From a virus: a stretch of 64,000 bases of DNA. Below, one piece after another: positions 47,009 through 55,243 of this stretch (its first letter is position 1; the number at the start of each line of letters is the position of its first letter). The translations under genes were made by a program, and so were the position numbers. The notes beneath the pieces are model-generated. The model saw only the letters and a list, made by a program, of their open reading frames with translations, was not told the origin of the DNA and searched no databases. Location: positions 45,236 through 109,235 of IMG/VR virus record IMGVR_UViG_3300046453_000081. The stretch is one strand, 5' to 3'.

Positions 47009-47431
47009 TTAAATTTGTTCATTCATCAACTGACTGTTATACATTATTTCCTGATATTCTTTATATACTTCATCATAAGTTAAGCTTTCCGAAAATCCAA
47101 CATTGACAAAGGCTTCGACAACTTCTATTGCCAATTTCCAACTTTCCATATCAGCATTTTCAAATTTTGGAGTTAGCTTCAATTCCACTGTTATTCCCCC
47201 CCACATTGTTAAGCAAGATTCACAGACACGATAATAAAAAAATCTGCCCTGACTAATTCCTGACCAATATTCACAGCTACTACCTATTGTTATACTGTTA
47301 TTGCAGAATTCACAGGTTGTATTGATACGAGATTTTTTAATCTTTCTTATCCTAGTGAATTCTATTTTTTCATAGAGATAATTTTTTTCCATCCTATCAT
47401 CATTTTCATAACAGAATTCAAATCCTCTCAT
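47009..47431 (-). CDS. Zinc-binding-type protein, 140 aa
   Basis: Starts MRGFEFCYENDDRMEKNYLY after ACAGGGGTGATTAT. CEFCNNSITIGSSCEYWSG and CESCL form a treble-clef-like cysteine set, found in small phage proteins. Function unknown. Confidence 0.68.
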   Translation of the reverse strand: MRGFEFCYENDDRMEKNYLYEKIEFTRIRKIKKSRINTTCEFCNNSITIGSSCEYWSGISQGRFFYYRVCESCLTMWGGITVELKLTPKFENADMESWKLAIEVVEAFVNVGFSESLTYDEVYKEYQEIMYNSQLMNEQI

Positions 47432-47457
47432 ATAATCACCCCTGTTAACTGTATGTA

Positions 47458-47643
47458 TTAAGCCCCTATTTCCATTTCTCCGCTGTCCAATAATTCCTCA
47501 AAGTATGCTTCCCATTCATCCAATTTACCAAGAAGTCTTAACCCTTTTTTTTCACTGTACTTGCCTTTCATCCCATGAATACCAATAACATCATAATACT
47601 CCATTATCTTGTCATAGTATGCCATAACCTGTTCTTGTGTCAT
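47458..47643 (-). CDS. Hypothetical 61-aa protein
   Basis: ATG at 47643 (MTQEQVMAYYDKIMEYYDVI) after AGAAGGGTTGGTTGTTAACA. Helical. Function unknown. Confidence 0.6.
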   Translation of the reverse strand: MTQEQVMAYYDKIMEYYDVIGIHGMKGKYSEKKGLRLLGKLDEWEAYFEELLDSGEMEIGA

Positions 47644-47770
47644 TGTTAACAACCAACCCTTCTTTTGTAATATTTCTAATTATATTTTGCATTTGTGCAA
47701 AATTCAAGCATTTTCTTAGATAGAAAGAAAATGTTTCAATTTCAGACAAATCAGAGGGGTAAACAGGGGC

Positions 47771-48190
47771 TTACACCCCTGCTTTCCTCAATTCTTCATT
47801 AATTTTATGTTGTTCGCCTAAACTATAAGCATCCATGAAAACATAACCCTGTTCAAATAAATATTGAATCTTTTCACTTTCTGACAGGTTGTAATTTTCC
47901 CCTGTATCATATTTCTGTTGCACCATATCAGCTAACATTCTTACTTGGTCAAAGCATTTTTTAATTGTAGCATCTTTTATATAGGATATCAGATAAATAT
48001 GGTGTGGAATTATTAGAACATGTTCACCATTCATCATATAAGGATAAGCTTTTTCATAAGCATCAATTAAACCAACTGGATTATAGGAATAATCAATCAC
48101 TTTAAATTTATCATCCTTAGAGTAGACACGAACACTAAAAGTCTGATTTTTGTATTGTTCAAACTGCTTGCCTGTTATACTGTTGCCCAT
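47771..48190 (-). CDS. Hypothetical 139-aa protein
   Basis: Starts MGNSITGKQFEQYKNQTFSV after TGAGGTGATTTTAA. Alpha/beta; EHVLIIPHHIYLISYIKD. A GGGGC-type hairpin follows the stop. Function unknown. Confidence 0.68.
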   Translation of the reverse strand: MGNSITGKQFEQYKNQTFSVRVYSKDDKFKVIDYSYNPVGLIDAYEKAYPYMMNGEHVLIIPHHIYLISYIKDATIKKCFDQVRMLADMVQQKYDTGENYNLSESEKIQYLFEQGYVFMDAYSLGEQHKINEELRKAGV

Positions 48191-48224
48191 TTAAAATCAC
48201 CTCATAAATCAATTTGTTATTACA

Positions 48225-48253
48225 ATTATATACCCATTATGAATGGATTACAA
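48225..48253 (-). promoter_or_regulatory. Promoter TTGTAA-17-TATAAT, palindrome in the spacer
   Basis: CCATTCATAATGG falls between -35 and -10, intermediate between the zone I and zone II arrangements. Drives 47771-48190. Confidence 0.72.
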
Positions 48254-48271
48254 GCCCCAAATAAACAGATG

Positions 48272-48667
48272 CTAATAATATTGATTTAAAACTGACAGGT
48301 AAAGATTTAAAGCAAAATTTTCTAATTCAAATTTGTTATTTCTTCTTGACATTTCAAAGATGTCCATTGCTTTTATTGTAGTAATCACATTGTTGTAGTT
48401 ATACTTTTCAGACTTTTTGATACGGTTTAATAGTTCTGTTATGGAGTCATTTACTTGTTTTTCATCTGTAAAGTCACCATATTCAAACACTCTAAACATA
48501 CTTGTACTGTTAATGATGGGATTGTATGTAATGATTACACCCATAAAGGACTTTGAATACCTATCGCTAACAAAAGATGCTTCCCTGTCTACATAAGCGA
48601 CTGCATCCATAATTTCATCCTTAAACTTCCCTTGCATTACTATATTAAACATTTTTTCATTCTTCAC
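48272..48667 (-). CDS. Hypothetical 131-aa protein
   Basis: GTG at 48667 (VKNEKMFNIVMQGKFKDEIM) after GAAAGGGTTGATTAAT. Alpha/beta; YNPIINSTSMFRVFEYGDF. Function unknown. Confidence 0.66.
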   Translation of the reverse strand: MKNEKMFNIVMQGKFKDEIMDAVAYVDREASFVSDRYSKSFMGVIITYNPIINSTSMFRVFEYGDFTDEKQVNDSITELLNRIKKSEKYNYNNVITTIKAMDIFEMSRRNNKFELENFALNLYLSVLNQYY

Positions 48668-48698
48668 ATTAATCAACCCTTTCATTATTTGTATAATC

Positions 48699-48744
48699 AT
48701 TACACGACTTTATCCTATTTAATAGGCTGATAAAGTCGTGTAAT
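48699..48744. repeat. 16-bp inverted repeat with inner CCTATTTAATAGG
   Basis: ATTACACGACTTTATC and its exact complement flank a second small palindrome, between the helicase stop and the 48272 gene. Terminator or promoter-overlapping operator; not decided. Confidence 0.6.
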
Positions 48745-48789
48745 CGTTATACAATTTAGAAAAGATAGAAGGGGCAATAGCCCCCTCTC

Positions 48790-50829
48790 TTATTTGTAAA
48801 TATTGTTATGGTCATTCATTATATCTGTTAATGCTTCATTCTCTTTGTCAGACATTTGAGAATCTGCTTCGAACTCTGTCATCAATCCCATTTCTGATAT
48901 GAATCGACTTGCCCCTGCTGATTTTCCGTTATATGTTTCAGTACTGGATACAAAACATCTTTGTTCTGCCCTTGTCACTAATACATAGGCTAAACGTCTT
49001 TCCTCTTCAATTGCTTGGGGCTTTTCACCATTTTCTTCCTGTTCTGTAGCCTTTTCAATTGACTTGAAATGGGGTAGTAAGTTTTCTGATAATCCAATAC
49101 CAAACACTGTATCAAATTCTAAGCCTTTTGATTTGTGAATTGTCATCAATTGAACACCATTAATGTTATGCTTTGCTTTACTTGTCATTTCATCAACATA
49201 ATTAAGGAATGTTTCAACATTTTCAAAATGAGATAATAAATATTTTAATGTCTCAATATTTTCCATTCTAGAATCAGATTCTTCATTTTCGTCATCTAAT
49301 AGATAATCTCTATATCCTTTATCTAACAGGTGATTAATAATTCCTGTCATTGATTCACCTCTTGTTAACAGGTTTTTCATACTGTTAACTAGGTTTTTGA
49401 ATTCCATTACACCTTTTTCTTCATAGTTCTTTAATTGTACTTTGCTATTAGCGTCCCATAATGATGTTTTCTTAACTGTTTTTAATTTTTCGATATAAGC
49501 TTTGCCTAAAAATCTTGATGGGACATTGATAACTCTTTCAAACGCCTTGTTATTGTCTTTGTCGTGAACTAATTGTAAATAAGAAATAATGTCCTTAACT
49601 TCTTTCCTGTCATAGAAACTTACTCCACCATATAGAACATATGGAATACCCTGACAGATTAAAGCATTTTCAATAGCCAATGATTGTTTGTTTGTCCTGA
49701 ATAGGACAGCAATTTTTTTGTATTCCTTATTTTCTTTCTCATGTAAAATGTTAATTTCTTCAGCTACAAATTGTGATTCATCCATTTCATCAATAAAATG
49801 ATGATATGTTATTGCTTTGTCATCTGAAACAATAAAAGGAATCATCTGATTATCAATTCGATTGACATTATTTTTTATCAACTTGTTTGCACATTCTAAG
49901 ATGTGCGACTTACTTCTATAATTTATTACAAGACTAATCTCTTTAACATTTTTATAAGTTTTTGTAAAATTGATAAATTGGTCAGGTTCAGCGCCCCTGA
50001 ACGAATACATAGATTGCGAATCGTCCCCCACGACAAAAACATTGTATTCAGGATATCCAAGAAGCTTAATTAATTCATATTGCATCAAATTATTGTCTTG
50101 TGCTTCATCTACTAAAAGATACTTAAATTGTTTTTGATATTTTTTAAGAACAACTTCATTTTCTTTTAGTAATTTAACGAATAATACTAACATATCGTCC
50201 ATGTCTAAACGTTTTTGCACTTGTTTTTGATATTCGTATTCTCTGAAGAATTCATAATAGGCTAAATTTCTGTCTGTAGGGGCAGTGTTTCTCAAAAACA
50301 TGTCATCATCAAACCCTTTGTTTTTGTAGAATCCTACCACTGACAACAACCCTGTTAATCCAATCTTTTCTAATTCGTCTTTAACTTCTTTGTCAATTGT
50401 TCTATCTTTCATTAATGATTTTCTAATTTCTCCACCAAACTTCTTTTGCTCATAATTGATAAGTAGTGCATTGCTAAATCCTCTATACATTGGATGATTC
50501 ATGTTCTTATATTCTTCACGTAAAATTCTATATCCAATGGAATGACTAGTACCAATTGTTATATCGTTTAATGTACTAGCAGGGATTAACTTTGACAATC
50601 TTTCTTTCATTTCTTCGCTTGCTTTTTTGGTGAATGTTGTCATCAAAATTTCTCTTGGTTTAATTCCACTTTCAATCATAAAAGCTACACGATTTACCAA
50701 TACTCTAGTTTTTCCTGACCCTGCACAGGCATTAATTCGTGTAGTTCCTTTAATTGTTGTTACTGCTAATTTCTGATTCTCATTCAATCCTTTTAATAAT
50801 GGGTTTTCAACTTCATTTCTGTTAATCAT
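48790..50829 (-). CDS. UvrD/Rep/PcrA-type SF1A DNA helicase
   Basis: 679 aa starting MINRNEVENPLLKGLNENQK. Motif I ACAGSGKT (34-41), Ia LMTTFTKKASEEMKERL, II LLVDEAQDN, III VVGDDSQSMYSFRGAEP, IV INYRSKSHILECAN, V QLMTIHKSKGLEFDTVF and VI EERRLAYVLVTRAEQRCF are all present. 3'-5' helicases of this type act in replication restart, repair and rolling-circle replication. Length is close to host PcrA but shorter at the C-terminus. Likely replaces or assists host UvrD in phage DNA metabolism. Confidence 0.93.
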   Translation of the reverse strand: MINRNEVENPLLKGLNENQKLAVTTIKGTTRINACAGSGKTRVLVNRVAFMIESGIKPREILMTTFTKKASEEMKERLSKLIPASTLNDITIGTSHSIGYRILREEYKNMNHPMYRGFSNALLINYEQKKFGGEIRKSLMKDRTIDKEVKDELEKIGLTGLLSVVGFYKNKGFDDDMFLRNTAPTDRNLAYYEFFREYEYQKQVQKRLDMDDMLVLFVKLLKENEVVLKKYQKQFKYLLVDEAQDNNLMQYELIKLLGYPEYNVFVVGDDSQSMYSFRGAEPDQFINFTKTYKNVKEISLVINYRSKSHILECANKLIKNNVNRIDNQMIPFIVSDDKAITYHHFIDEMDESQFVAEEINILHEKENKEYKKIAVLFRTNKQSLAIENALICQGIPYVLYGGVSFYDRKEVKDIISYLQLVHDKDNNKAFERVINVPSRFLGKAYIEKLKTVKKTSLWDANSKVQLKNYEEKGVMEFKNLVNSMKNLLTRGESMTGIINHLLDKGYRDYLLDDENEESDSRMENIETLKYLLSHFENVETFLNYVDEMTSKAKHNINGVQLMTIHKSKGLEFDTVFGIGLSENLLPHFKSIEKATEQEENGEKPQAIEEERRLAYVLVTRAEQRCFVSSTETYNGKSAGASRFISEMGLMTEFEADSQMSDKENEALTDIMNDHNNIYK

Positions 50830-50901
50830 TGTACAATCAAACCCTTTCTTTTTTTATTTGTCTTTGTTATATCGTACCTATATGTAGTTTATGACTTGAT
50901 G

Positions 50902-50917
50902 ATTATATTTATTACTT
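50902..50917 (-). promoter_or_regulatory. Recurrent element AAGTAATAAATATAAT
   Basis: Lies where the helicase transcript would begin, just downstream of promoter 50930-50958. Confidence 0.6.
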
Positions 50918-50929
50918 GCAACTAAAATA

Positions 50930-50958
50930 AGTATAACAAAGACAAAAACAGAAAACAA
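50930..50958 (-). promoter_or_regulatory. Promoter TTGTTT-17-TATACT of the helicase gene
   Basis: 17-bp spacing, with TG before the -10. Leader of about 95 nt to the helicase start carries the recurrent element. Confidence 0.68.
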
Positions 50959-50975
50959 GATTAAGCTGTTATTTT

Positions 50976-51041
50976 CTGTTATTTCATTACCCATTTTTAC
51001 AGTCTTGTCCCGTCTAGGACAAACAGGTAATCAAATAACAG
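50976..51041. repeat. Nested inverted repeat upstream of the helicase promoter
   Basis: Outer 16-bp arms CTGTTATTTcATTACC (15 of 16 match) enclose an inner TTGTCC/GGACAA palindrome (51005-51022). Both arms contain the TGTTAT word shared with the cassette hairpins. Confidence 0.62.
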
Positions 51042-51060
51042 AAACAGGGGGCTAACCCTG

Positions 51061-51273
51061 TTAATTGTTATCAGCTTTTATCAATCTTGAAAATGGACTA
51101 GATAAAGCCCTGTTAATCATCCATTCATTAACTACAATATCTTTCATAAACTTAGAGTCTTCACTTGCCATTAAACATATGCTTTCATTGATATGTCTTG
51201 TCTTGCCTTTACCATCCTTTTCATCCATTGCTCTAACAAACATTTCAAAGCCTTTTTCAAAATTTGATAACAT
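51061..51273 (-). CDS. Hypothetical 70-aa protein
   Basis: ATG at 51273 (MLSNFEKGFEMFVRAMDEKD) after GAGAGGGTTGATTGAC. Helical. A GGGG..CCCTG hairpin follows. Function unknown. Confidence 0.64.
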   Translation of the reverse strand: MLSNFEKGFEMFVRAMDEKDGKGKTRHINESICLMASEDSKFMKDIVVNEWMINRALSSPFSRLIKADNN

Positions 51274-51291
51274 GTCAATCAACCCTCTCAT

Positions 51292-51381
51292 TTTTTTAAT
51301 TTAAAACAAAGTAATAGGAAACAATTGTTATATTGTTTCCCTTGTCTTTGTAGTAAATTTAATTGTTTTGATACATACTCT
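51292..51381 (-). repeat. Intercassette element, class C
   Basis: Minus strand: AAGACAAGGGAAACAAT, loop ATAACA, ATTGTTTCC. One of three AAGACA-type hairpins (also at 51598 and 52143). Confidence 0.55.
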
Positions 51382-51579
51382 CTAACAATCTTTTCCTGAC
51401 AATTCTAATGTGTCATCAGTAAAGAAATAATATTTCCCATCATTTTCATTGGACAATAAGCACGAATAACCATATTTAAAAATAACTACAATAGTAAATT
51501 CTTTACCTCTGTTTGAACCCAATGTACAAATCACCTTTTGACCAATTTTAAATTTTGTATTCAATTCTATCTTATTCAA
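51382..51579 (-). CDS. Hypothetical 65-aa protein, TTG start
   Basis: TTG (LNKIELNTKFKIGQKVICTL) after GAAAGGGTTGATTTGT. FKIGQKVICTLGSNRGKEFT reads like a small KOW/SH3 barrel. Function unknown. Confidence 0.62.
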   Translation of the reverse strand: MNKIELNTKFKIGQKVICTLGSNRGKEFTIVVIFKYGYSCLLSNENDGKYYFFTDDTLELSGKDC

Positions 51580-51597
51580 ACAAATCAACCCTTTCAT

Positions 51598-51668
51598 TTT
51601 TTTAAAACAAAGTAATGGGAATAGATTGTTATAGAGAATCTATTCCCCCTGTCTTTATTTTAAATCTG
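51598..51668 (-). repeat. Intercassette element, class C
   Basis: GGGGGAATAGATT, loop TCTATAACA, AATCTATTCCC; the ATAACA word is in the loop. Confidence 0.6.
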
Positions 51669-51923
51669 TTAAGGCAACAAGGCTACACTTTCACCTGTTT
51701 GAATAAAATAGGCACGTTGTAAGAATGCTAAAACATGGTCATGTTTTCCTTCCATGTATTCTTTTGCGCTTTTTTCTTCCCATTTGGTATAATCTTCAAG
51801 ATTATTCACATAAAACTTACCGTTTTTCGCTTCTTCAATACATGCCATTGCATTATCAGAAAACCATTTTCTAGTTTTTTGAATTGATTCTTCTGTTAAT
51901 TCGACTCCATTAAATTTTAGCAT
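51669..51923 (-). CDS. Hypothetical 84-aa protein
   Basis: ATG at 51923 (MLKFNGVELTEESIQKTRKW) after AGAAAGGAATGTTGATAAAT. 'W..N...CI.EA..G.f.VN....Y' is a recurring phage pattern. Function unknown. Confidence 0.66.
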   Translation of the reverse strand: MLKFNGVELTEESIQKTRKWFSDNAMACIEEAKNGKFYVNNLEDYTKWEEKSAKEYMEGKHDHVLAFLQRAYFIQTGESVALLP

Positions 51924-51986
51924 ATTTATCAACATTCCTTTCTTAACAAAATGCATTTTAACGTTTTGACAATTAATGTGTTATCT

Positions 51987-52142
51987 TCAATGATTTTGCA
52001 AATAAATATTGTATTCATGTTGTTTAGATTCAATGTAATCTTTTGCGTCTTCTCCATATTCTAAGCTAACAACTCTTAATTGTTCTTCAGTTAAAGAGCA
52101 TTCTTGAGATAACCATTGGCTAAAAGTTAAAACTTTAATCAT
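51987..52142 (-). CDS. Hypothetical 51-aa protein
   Basis: ATG after GAGAGGGTTGATTTATAA. MIKVLTFSQWLSQECSLTEE, helical. Similar in plan to its left neighbour (helix, acidic, D/E-rich end). Function unknown. Confidence 0.6.
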   Translation of the reverse strand: MIKVLTFSQWLSQECSLTEEQLRVVSLEYGEDAKDYIESKQHEYNIYLQNH

Positions 52143-52233
52143 TTATAAATCAACCCTCTCAATTTTTATTTAAAACAAAGTAAGGGGAATAGGATTCTGT
52201 TATTGACTATTCCCCATGTCTTCATTTTAAAAA
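52143..52233 (-). repeat. Intercassette element, class C
   Basis: GGGGAATAG..CTATTCCCC hairpin with an AATAACAGAAT loop, after GAAGACAT. Confidence 0.58.
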
Positions 52234-52485
52234 CTAATTTCTTTGTTCTATAGTAGAAACATGTTGTAAAACATATTCAGCGCAAATGTCTTCACCTCTT
52301 TGATAATCATAACTATTGTTATGACTTCCTACACAGATACAATCATTTCCATTATCAAAAATTTCAATCTTGTAATTATTGGGAAGGATTATCCAAAACG
52401 TATCCTCTCTACATTTTTGTAAAGGATATCCATGATTAAAAAGAGTATTGAAAACTGTTTGCATTACAGGACTATAATTTTTCAT
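52234..52485 (-). CDS. Hypothetical 83-aa protein
   Basis: Starts MKNYSPVMQTVFNTLFNHGY. Beta-rich second half. Function unknown. Confidence 0.66.
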   Translation of the reverse strand: MKNYSPVMQTVFNTLFNHGYPLQKCREDTFWIILPNNYKIEIFDNGNDCICVGSHNNSYDYQRGEDICAEYVLQHVSTIEQRN

Positions 52486-52614
52486 ATTAAAATCAACCCT
52501 TTCAAATTTAATTGGTACAATCTAATATTTTAGATTGTCCTTTCAATATTCTCTATTCAATTCTAATACAGAGAATACTCAAAGGACAGCTAAAAGCCTG
52601 TCCTATCTGTTATA
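52486..52614 (-). repeat. Intercassette element, class A (three hairpins)
   Basis: H1 AGGACAGGC..GCTGTCCT, H2 CTTTGAGTATTCTCT..AGAGAATATTGAAAG, H3 GGACAATCT..AGATTGTACC, then the leader. Shared GTCC and GGAC arms overlap. Confidence 0.65.
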
Positions 52615-52740
52615 TTAAATGAAGAATGGAACGAAAAATAATGATAAAAATATTAATGCTCCAATAATTACAAATCCATAAAATTCATCTTTATCCTTGT
52701 TATAGAAATTAGATAATACTTGATAGACATCTTGCAACAT
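52615..52740 (-). CDS. 41-aa single-pass membrane protein
   Basis: ATG after ATCAGGGGGAAATAATC. MLQDVYQVLSNFYNKDKDEF then a hydrophobic end (YGFVIIGALIFLSLFFVPFF). Preceded by the recurrent AAATAATAAATATAAT element. Function unknown. Confidence 0.6.
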   Translation of the reverse strand: MLQDVYQVLSNFYNKDKDEFYGFVIIGALIFLSLFFVPFFI

Positions 52741-52755
52741 GATTATTTCCCCCTG

Positions 52756-52771
52756 ATTATATTTATTATTT
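52756..52771 (-). promoter_or_regulatory. Recurrent element AAATAATAAATATAAT
   Basis: 15 nt upstream of the 41-aa membrane gene, overlapping the stop of the preceding gene. Confidence 0.5.
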
Positions 52772-53186
52772 AAGCGTATTGTAAACTTTTCTTATAACCT
52801 TTAAATGAGTTAATTTCAAGATTGTTAATTTCACTAATTGTTTTTGTTAGATTCTTGAACAGACTGTCAACTCTATAATGTTTTTTGTACGATTTAAAAA
52901 AATCACCTTGTTTAGTTCTTAACCAAACAATTACTCTTAATGCATCTGCCCCTATATCCCTTGTTCTATCTGTCCTAATGTCCAATGATGAATAGATGAC
53001 AATACACTTGTTCGATTGATTGGTCTTTATCTTGTAAATTCTTTCCTTGGTGTTAAAACCTTTGTTAATCAGGGGCTTTGTTATGTCCTGAATACTGTTA
53101 ATAGACAGCCCTAAACCTGTTACAATAGCCTGTAATTCTGTTTCAAATTCCTGTTTGGTGAAAACACAAAAATTTTGCTTTGCCAT
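52770..53186 (-). CDS. Hypothetical 138-aa protein
   Basis: ATG at 53186 (MAKQNFCVFTKQEFETELQA) after GAAAGGGTTGATTAAC. Alpha/beta with KCIVIYSSLDIRTDRTRDIG and ADALRVIVWLRTKQGDFFKS. Resembles small phage proteins of the 'sDIRTg..R..G.DAIRvvv' type. Function unknown. Confidence 0.68.
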   Translation of the reverse strand: MAKQNFCVFTKQEFETELQAIVTGLGLSINSIQDITKPLINKGFNTKERIYKIKTNQSNKCIVIYSSLDIRTDRTRDIGADALRVIVWLRTKQGDFFKSYKKHYRVDSLFKNLTKTISEINNLEINSFKGYKKSLQYA

Positions 53187-53271
53187 GTTAATCAACCCTT
53201 TCAAATTTGTTTATTTTAAAACCAATAAAAGAGACAACATTTTTCTGTTATCTCTTTTTTTGTTTTAAAAA
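53187..53271 (-). repeat. Intercassette element, class B
   Basis: AAAGAGATAACA..TGTTGTCTCTTT hairpin flanked by complementary TTTTAAAAC arms. Confidence 0.55.
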
Positions 53272-53631
53272 TTATCGAATAATTCCACAATCGGTAACAT
53301 ATCCTTTAAAATTTTGTCCAAGGGCAATAAAGGATATTTCATGTACTCTTTTATATTCTGCCTTTCTTGTTTTCCCTTTTCCTATCCTTTCATTAGTTTC
53401 AGTTAATGACAGATTTTCAACCATATGAGAATCAATTTCTAATAGTCTTGTAATGGAAAAATGTATCTTTGTTTCAAGCGTTTTCCATTTACCTGTTTCG
53501 TCAATACAGTTATCATATGATGACTTACTCATTGCACGATATTCTGAATCAATATCAAAATGGAAAACATTTACACCATCTTTAAAGCCTGTTATATTGT
53601 CCTCTCTTAATTCAACTTGAAACATATTCAT
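53272..53631 (-). CDS. Hypothetical 119-aa protein
   Basis: ATG at 53631 (MNMFQVELREDNITGFKDGV) after GAAAGGGTTGATTGAA. Beta-rich; basic KGKTRKAEYKRVHE. Function unknown. Confidence 0.68.
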   Translation of the reverse strand: MNMFQVELREDNITGFKDGVNVFHFDIDSEYRAMSKSSYDNCIDETGKWKTLETKIHFSITRLLEIDSHMVENLSLTETNERIGKGKTRKAEYKRVHEISFIALGQNFKGYVTDCGIIR

Positions 53632-53754
53632 TTCAATCAACCCTTTCAATTTTGGTACAAATCTAAAAAATATTTATTTCAGATTGTCCAATCAATTAAC
53701 AAGTCTGTTATATTGTTAACTGATTGGACAGCCTAAAAAATGGCTGTCATACTT
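53632..53754 (-). repeat. Intercassette element, class A
   Basis: H1 GACAGCC..GGCTGTC, H2 GTCCAATCAGTTAACAA..TTGTTAATTGATTGGAC with ATAACA in its loop, H3 AATCTGAAA..TTTAGATT, leader. Confidence 0.7.
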
Positions 53755-54000
53755 TTATCTTTCAATGACAAATAATAACCCTTCATAATTGTCTTTTTCA
53801 AAATAGGCAGATATTTTGTCACCTGTCTCCAAATCTTGAATACTGTTTTCATCTGTAAAAAAGACACCTTCACCATTAACACTATTCACTGCATAATATT
53901 CTTGGTGATTTTCTACTACTTGAACATTGGTAACAGTGTAATCAAATTTTTCTGACTGAATACCTAATAAAAATAAAAACAACATCACAACATCAAACAT
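53755..54000 (-). CDS. Membrane or secreted 81-aa protein
   Basis: Starts MFDVVMLFLFLLGIQSEKFD after GAGAGGGTTGATTTTAG. N-terminal hydrophobic segment (3-14), then a beta-rich domain (TVTNVQVVENHQEYYAVNSV). Function unknown. Confidence 0.66.
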   Translation of the reverse strand: MFDVVMLFLFLLGIQSEKFDYTVTNVQVVENHQEYYAVNSVNGEGVFFTDENSIQDLETGDKISAYFEKDNYEGLLFVIER

Positions 54001-54106
54001 CTAAAATCAACCCTCTCAAATTTGGTACGTTTTGAACGTCCTTTACATTTACACTGTTATAGCCCTTGTAAACATAAAGGACAGCCAAAAATCAGGCTGT
54101 CTGTTA
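54001..54106 (-). repeat. Intercassette element, class A
   Basis: H1 GACAGCC..GGCTGTC, H2 CCTTTATGTTTACA..TGTAAATGTAAAGG with ATAACA loop, H3 GGACGTTC..ACGTACC. Confidence 0.7.
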
Positions 54107-54430
54107 TTAGAAACAATGTTTAATAATTAAGTCTTTAATCGTTCTCATTTCGCTTGTATAGTCCTGTCCTGCAATATAGCTTGCATTCCCTTTATGATTG
54201 ATAATCAATCTACTAAAAATACCATAACTTTTTGGTAAATTATCAATCTGTATATTGCATATTGCAATATACGGTTTACAACCTTTTCTAGATTCTGACA
54301 ATAAAAATTGTTTGAATTTCCATAGCATTTCCTGTCTTTCTTCGATAGGAGTATCAATCCATTCAAATTTGACATCATCATAATGTTTTCCACTGATTAA
54401 ATTTTCAAAGTTATACTGTTTGCAATTCAC
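54107..54430 (-). CDS. Hypothetical 107-aa protein
   Basis: GTG at 54430 (VNCKQYNFENLISGKHYDDV) after GAGAGGGTTGATTTAT. Alpha/beta with YIAICNIQIDNLPKSYG. Function unknown. Confidence 0.66.
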   Translation of the reverse strand: MNCKQYNFENLISGKHYDDVKFEWIDTPIEERQEMLWKFKQFLLSESRKGCKPYIAICNIQIDNLPKSYGIFSRLIINHKGNASYIAGQDYTSEMRTIKDLIIKHCF

Positions 54431-54554
54431 ATAAATCAACCCTCTCAAATTTTTAGAACAATTTAAACTAGTGTTTAGATTGTCTTTTCAATTACTATTA
54501 TTGTTATGTTAGTAATTGAAAAGACAGCCTAAAATCTGACTGCCTTTGAAAAAA
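54431..54554 (-). repeat. Intercassette element, class A
   Basis: H1 AGGCAGTCAGATTTTAGGCT (variant), H2 CTTTTCAATTACTAA..TAGTAATTGAAAAG with ATAACA loop, H3 GACAATCTAAAC..GTTTAAATTGTTC. Confidence 0.66.
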
Positions 54555-54869
54555 TTATAGACCCCAAATATAGATATATTCATTATCTGTTACATTTTTA
54601 AAACCTTGTTTTTCCCAAAATTCAATGGCTTCAAATAACGAATAAATAATAATTGGTCTGTTATCTTGTTTTAAATTATTAATGAATTCCGTACCATGTC
54701 CTTTCCCTCTATGATTTTCTTTGACAAATAAGTCTTCTAGCAATATAGCATCATGAACATTGTTTAAGTCTGTTAAGTCATATTCATCAAGTTTATACTT
54801 TGTTGTAAATTGTTTTAACTTGAATGGCTTAATAGATACCTTAGAAAAGATATGATTAAAATTTGTCAT
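54555..54869 (-). CDS. GNAT-like acetyltransferase, compact form
   Basis: 104 aa starting MTNFNHIFSKVSIKPFKLKQ after GAGAGGTGAATT. LFVKENHRGKGHGTEFINNL supplies the acetyl-CoA loop (HRGKGHGT) and AIEFWEKQGFKN the end motif. Shorter than typical GNATs (about 150 aa), missing part of the N-terminal strands. Substrate unknown. Confidence 0.7.
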   Translation of the reverse strand: MTNFNHIFSKVSIKPFKLKQFTTKYKLDEYDLTDLNNVHDAILLEDLFVKENHRGKGHGTEFINNLKQDNRPIIIYSLFEAIEFWEKQGFKNVTDNEYIYIWGL

Positions 54870-54916
54870 AATTCACCTCTCTACACTGATTCAATAAAAA
54901 TCAGGCTGTCTGTTAT

Positions 54917-55243
54917 TTACCATTCTCTGCCCTGTATTAACATTTTTCGTTCCCATGCTATTAAATCATAATATTCACGTCTATCTTGATTGTCATTTTC
55001 AGGATAGATTTGTAATGCAATACTTGTAACCATGCTTTCATCTACATGTTTGGGCAAAGTCATTACTGTTTTGTTATTTTCCTCTATTCGGAAATAACAA
55101 TAGTAATCTGATTCACCATGTTCATTGCATTGATACCATTGCCTGTTAATCACTATTTTGATGTTGTTTTCGTTGATATCCTCATATTCATAGCGAATAT
55201 CAGGCATTTCAAATCCATAATCTTTCTGTTCATCTTGATACAT
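54917..55243 (-). CDS. Hypothetical 108-aa protein
   Basis: Starts MYQDEQKDYGFEMPDIRYEY after GAAAGGGTTGATTTAGT. Beta-rich (NIKIVINRQWYQCNEHGESD) with a short helical end. Only a remnant of the hairpin element (ATCAGGCTGTCTGTTAT) lies between it and the GNAT gene. Function unknown. Confidence 0.67.
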   Translation of the reverse strand: MYQDEQKDYGFEMPDIRYEYEDINENNIKIVINRQWYQCNEHGESDYYCYFRIEENNKTVMTLPKHVDESMVTSIALQIYPENDNQDRREYYDLIAWERKMLIQGREW

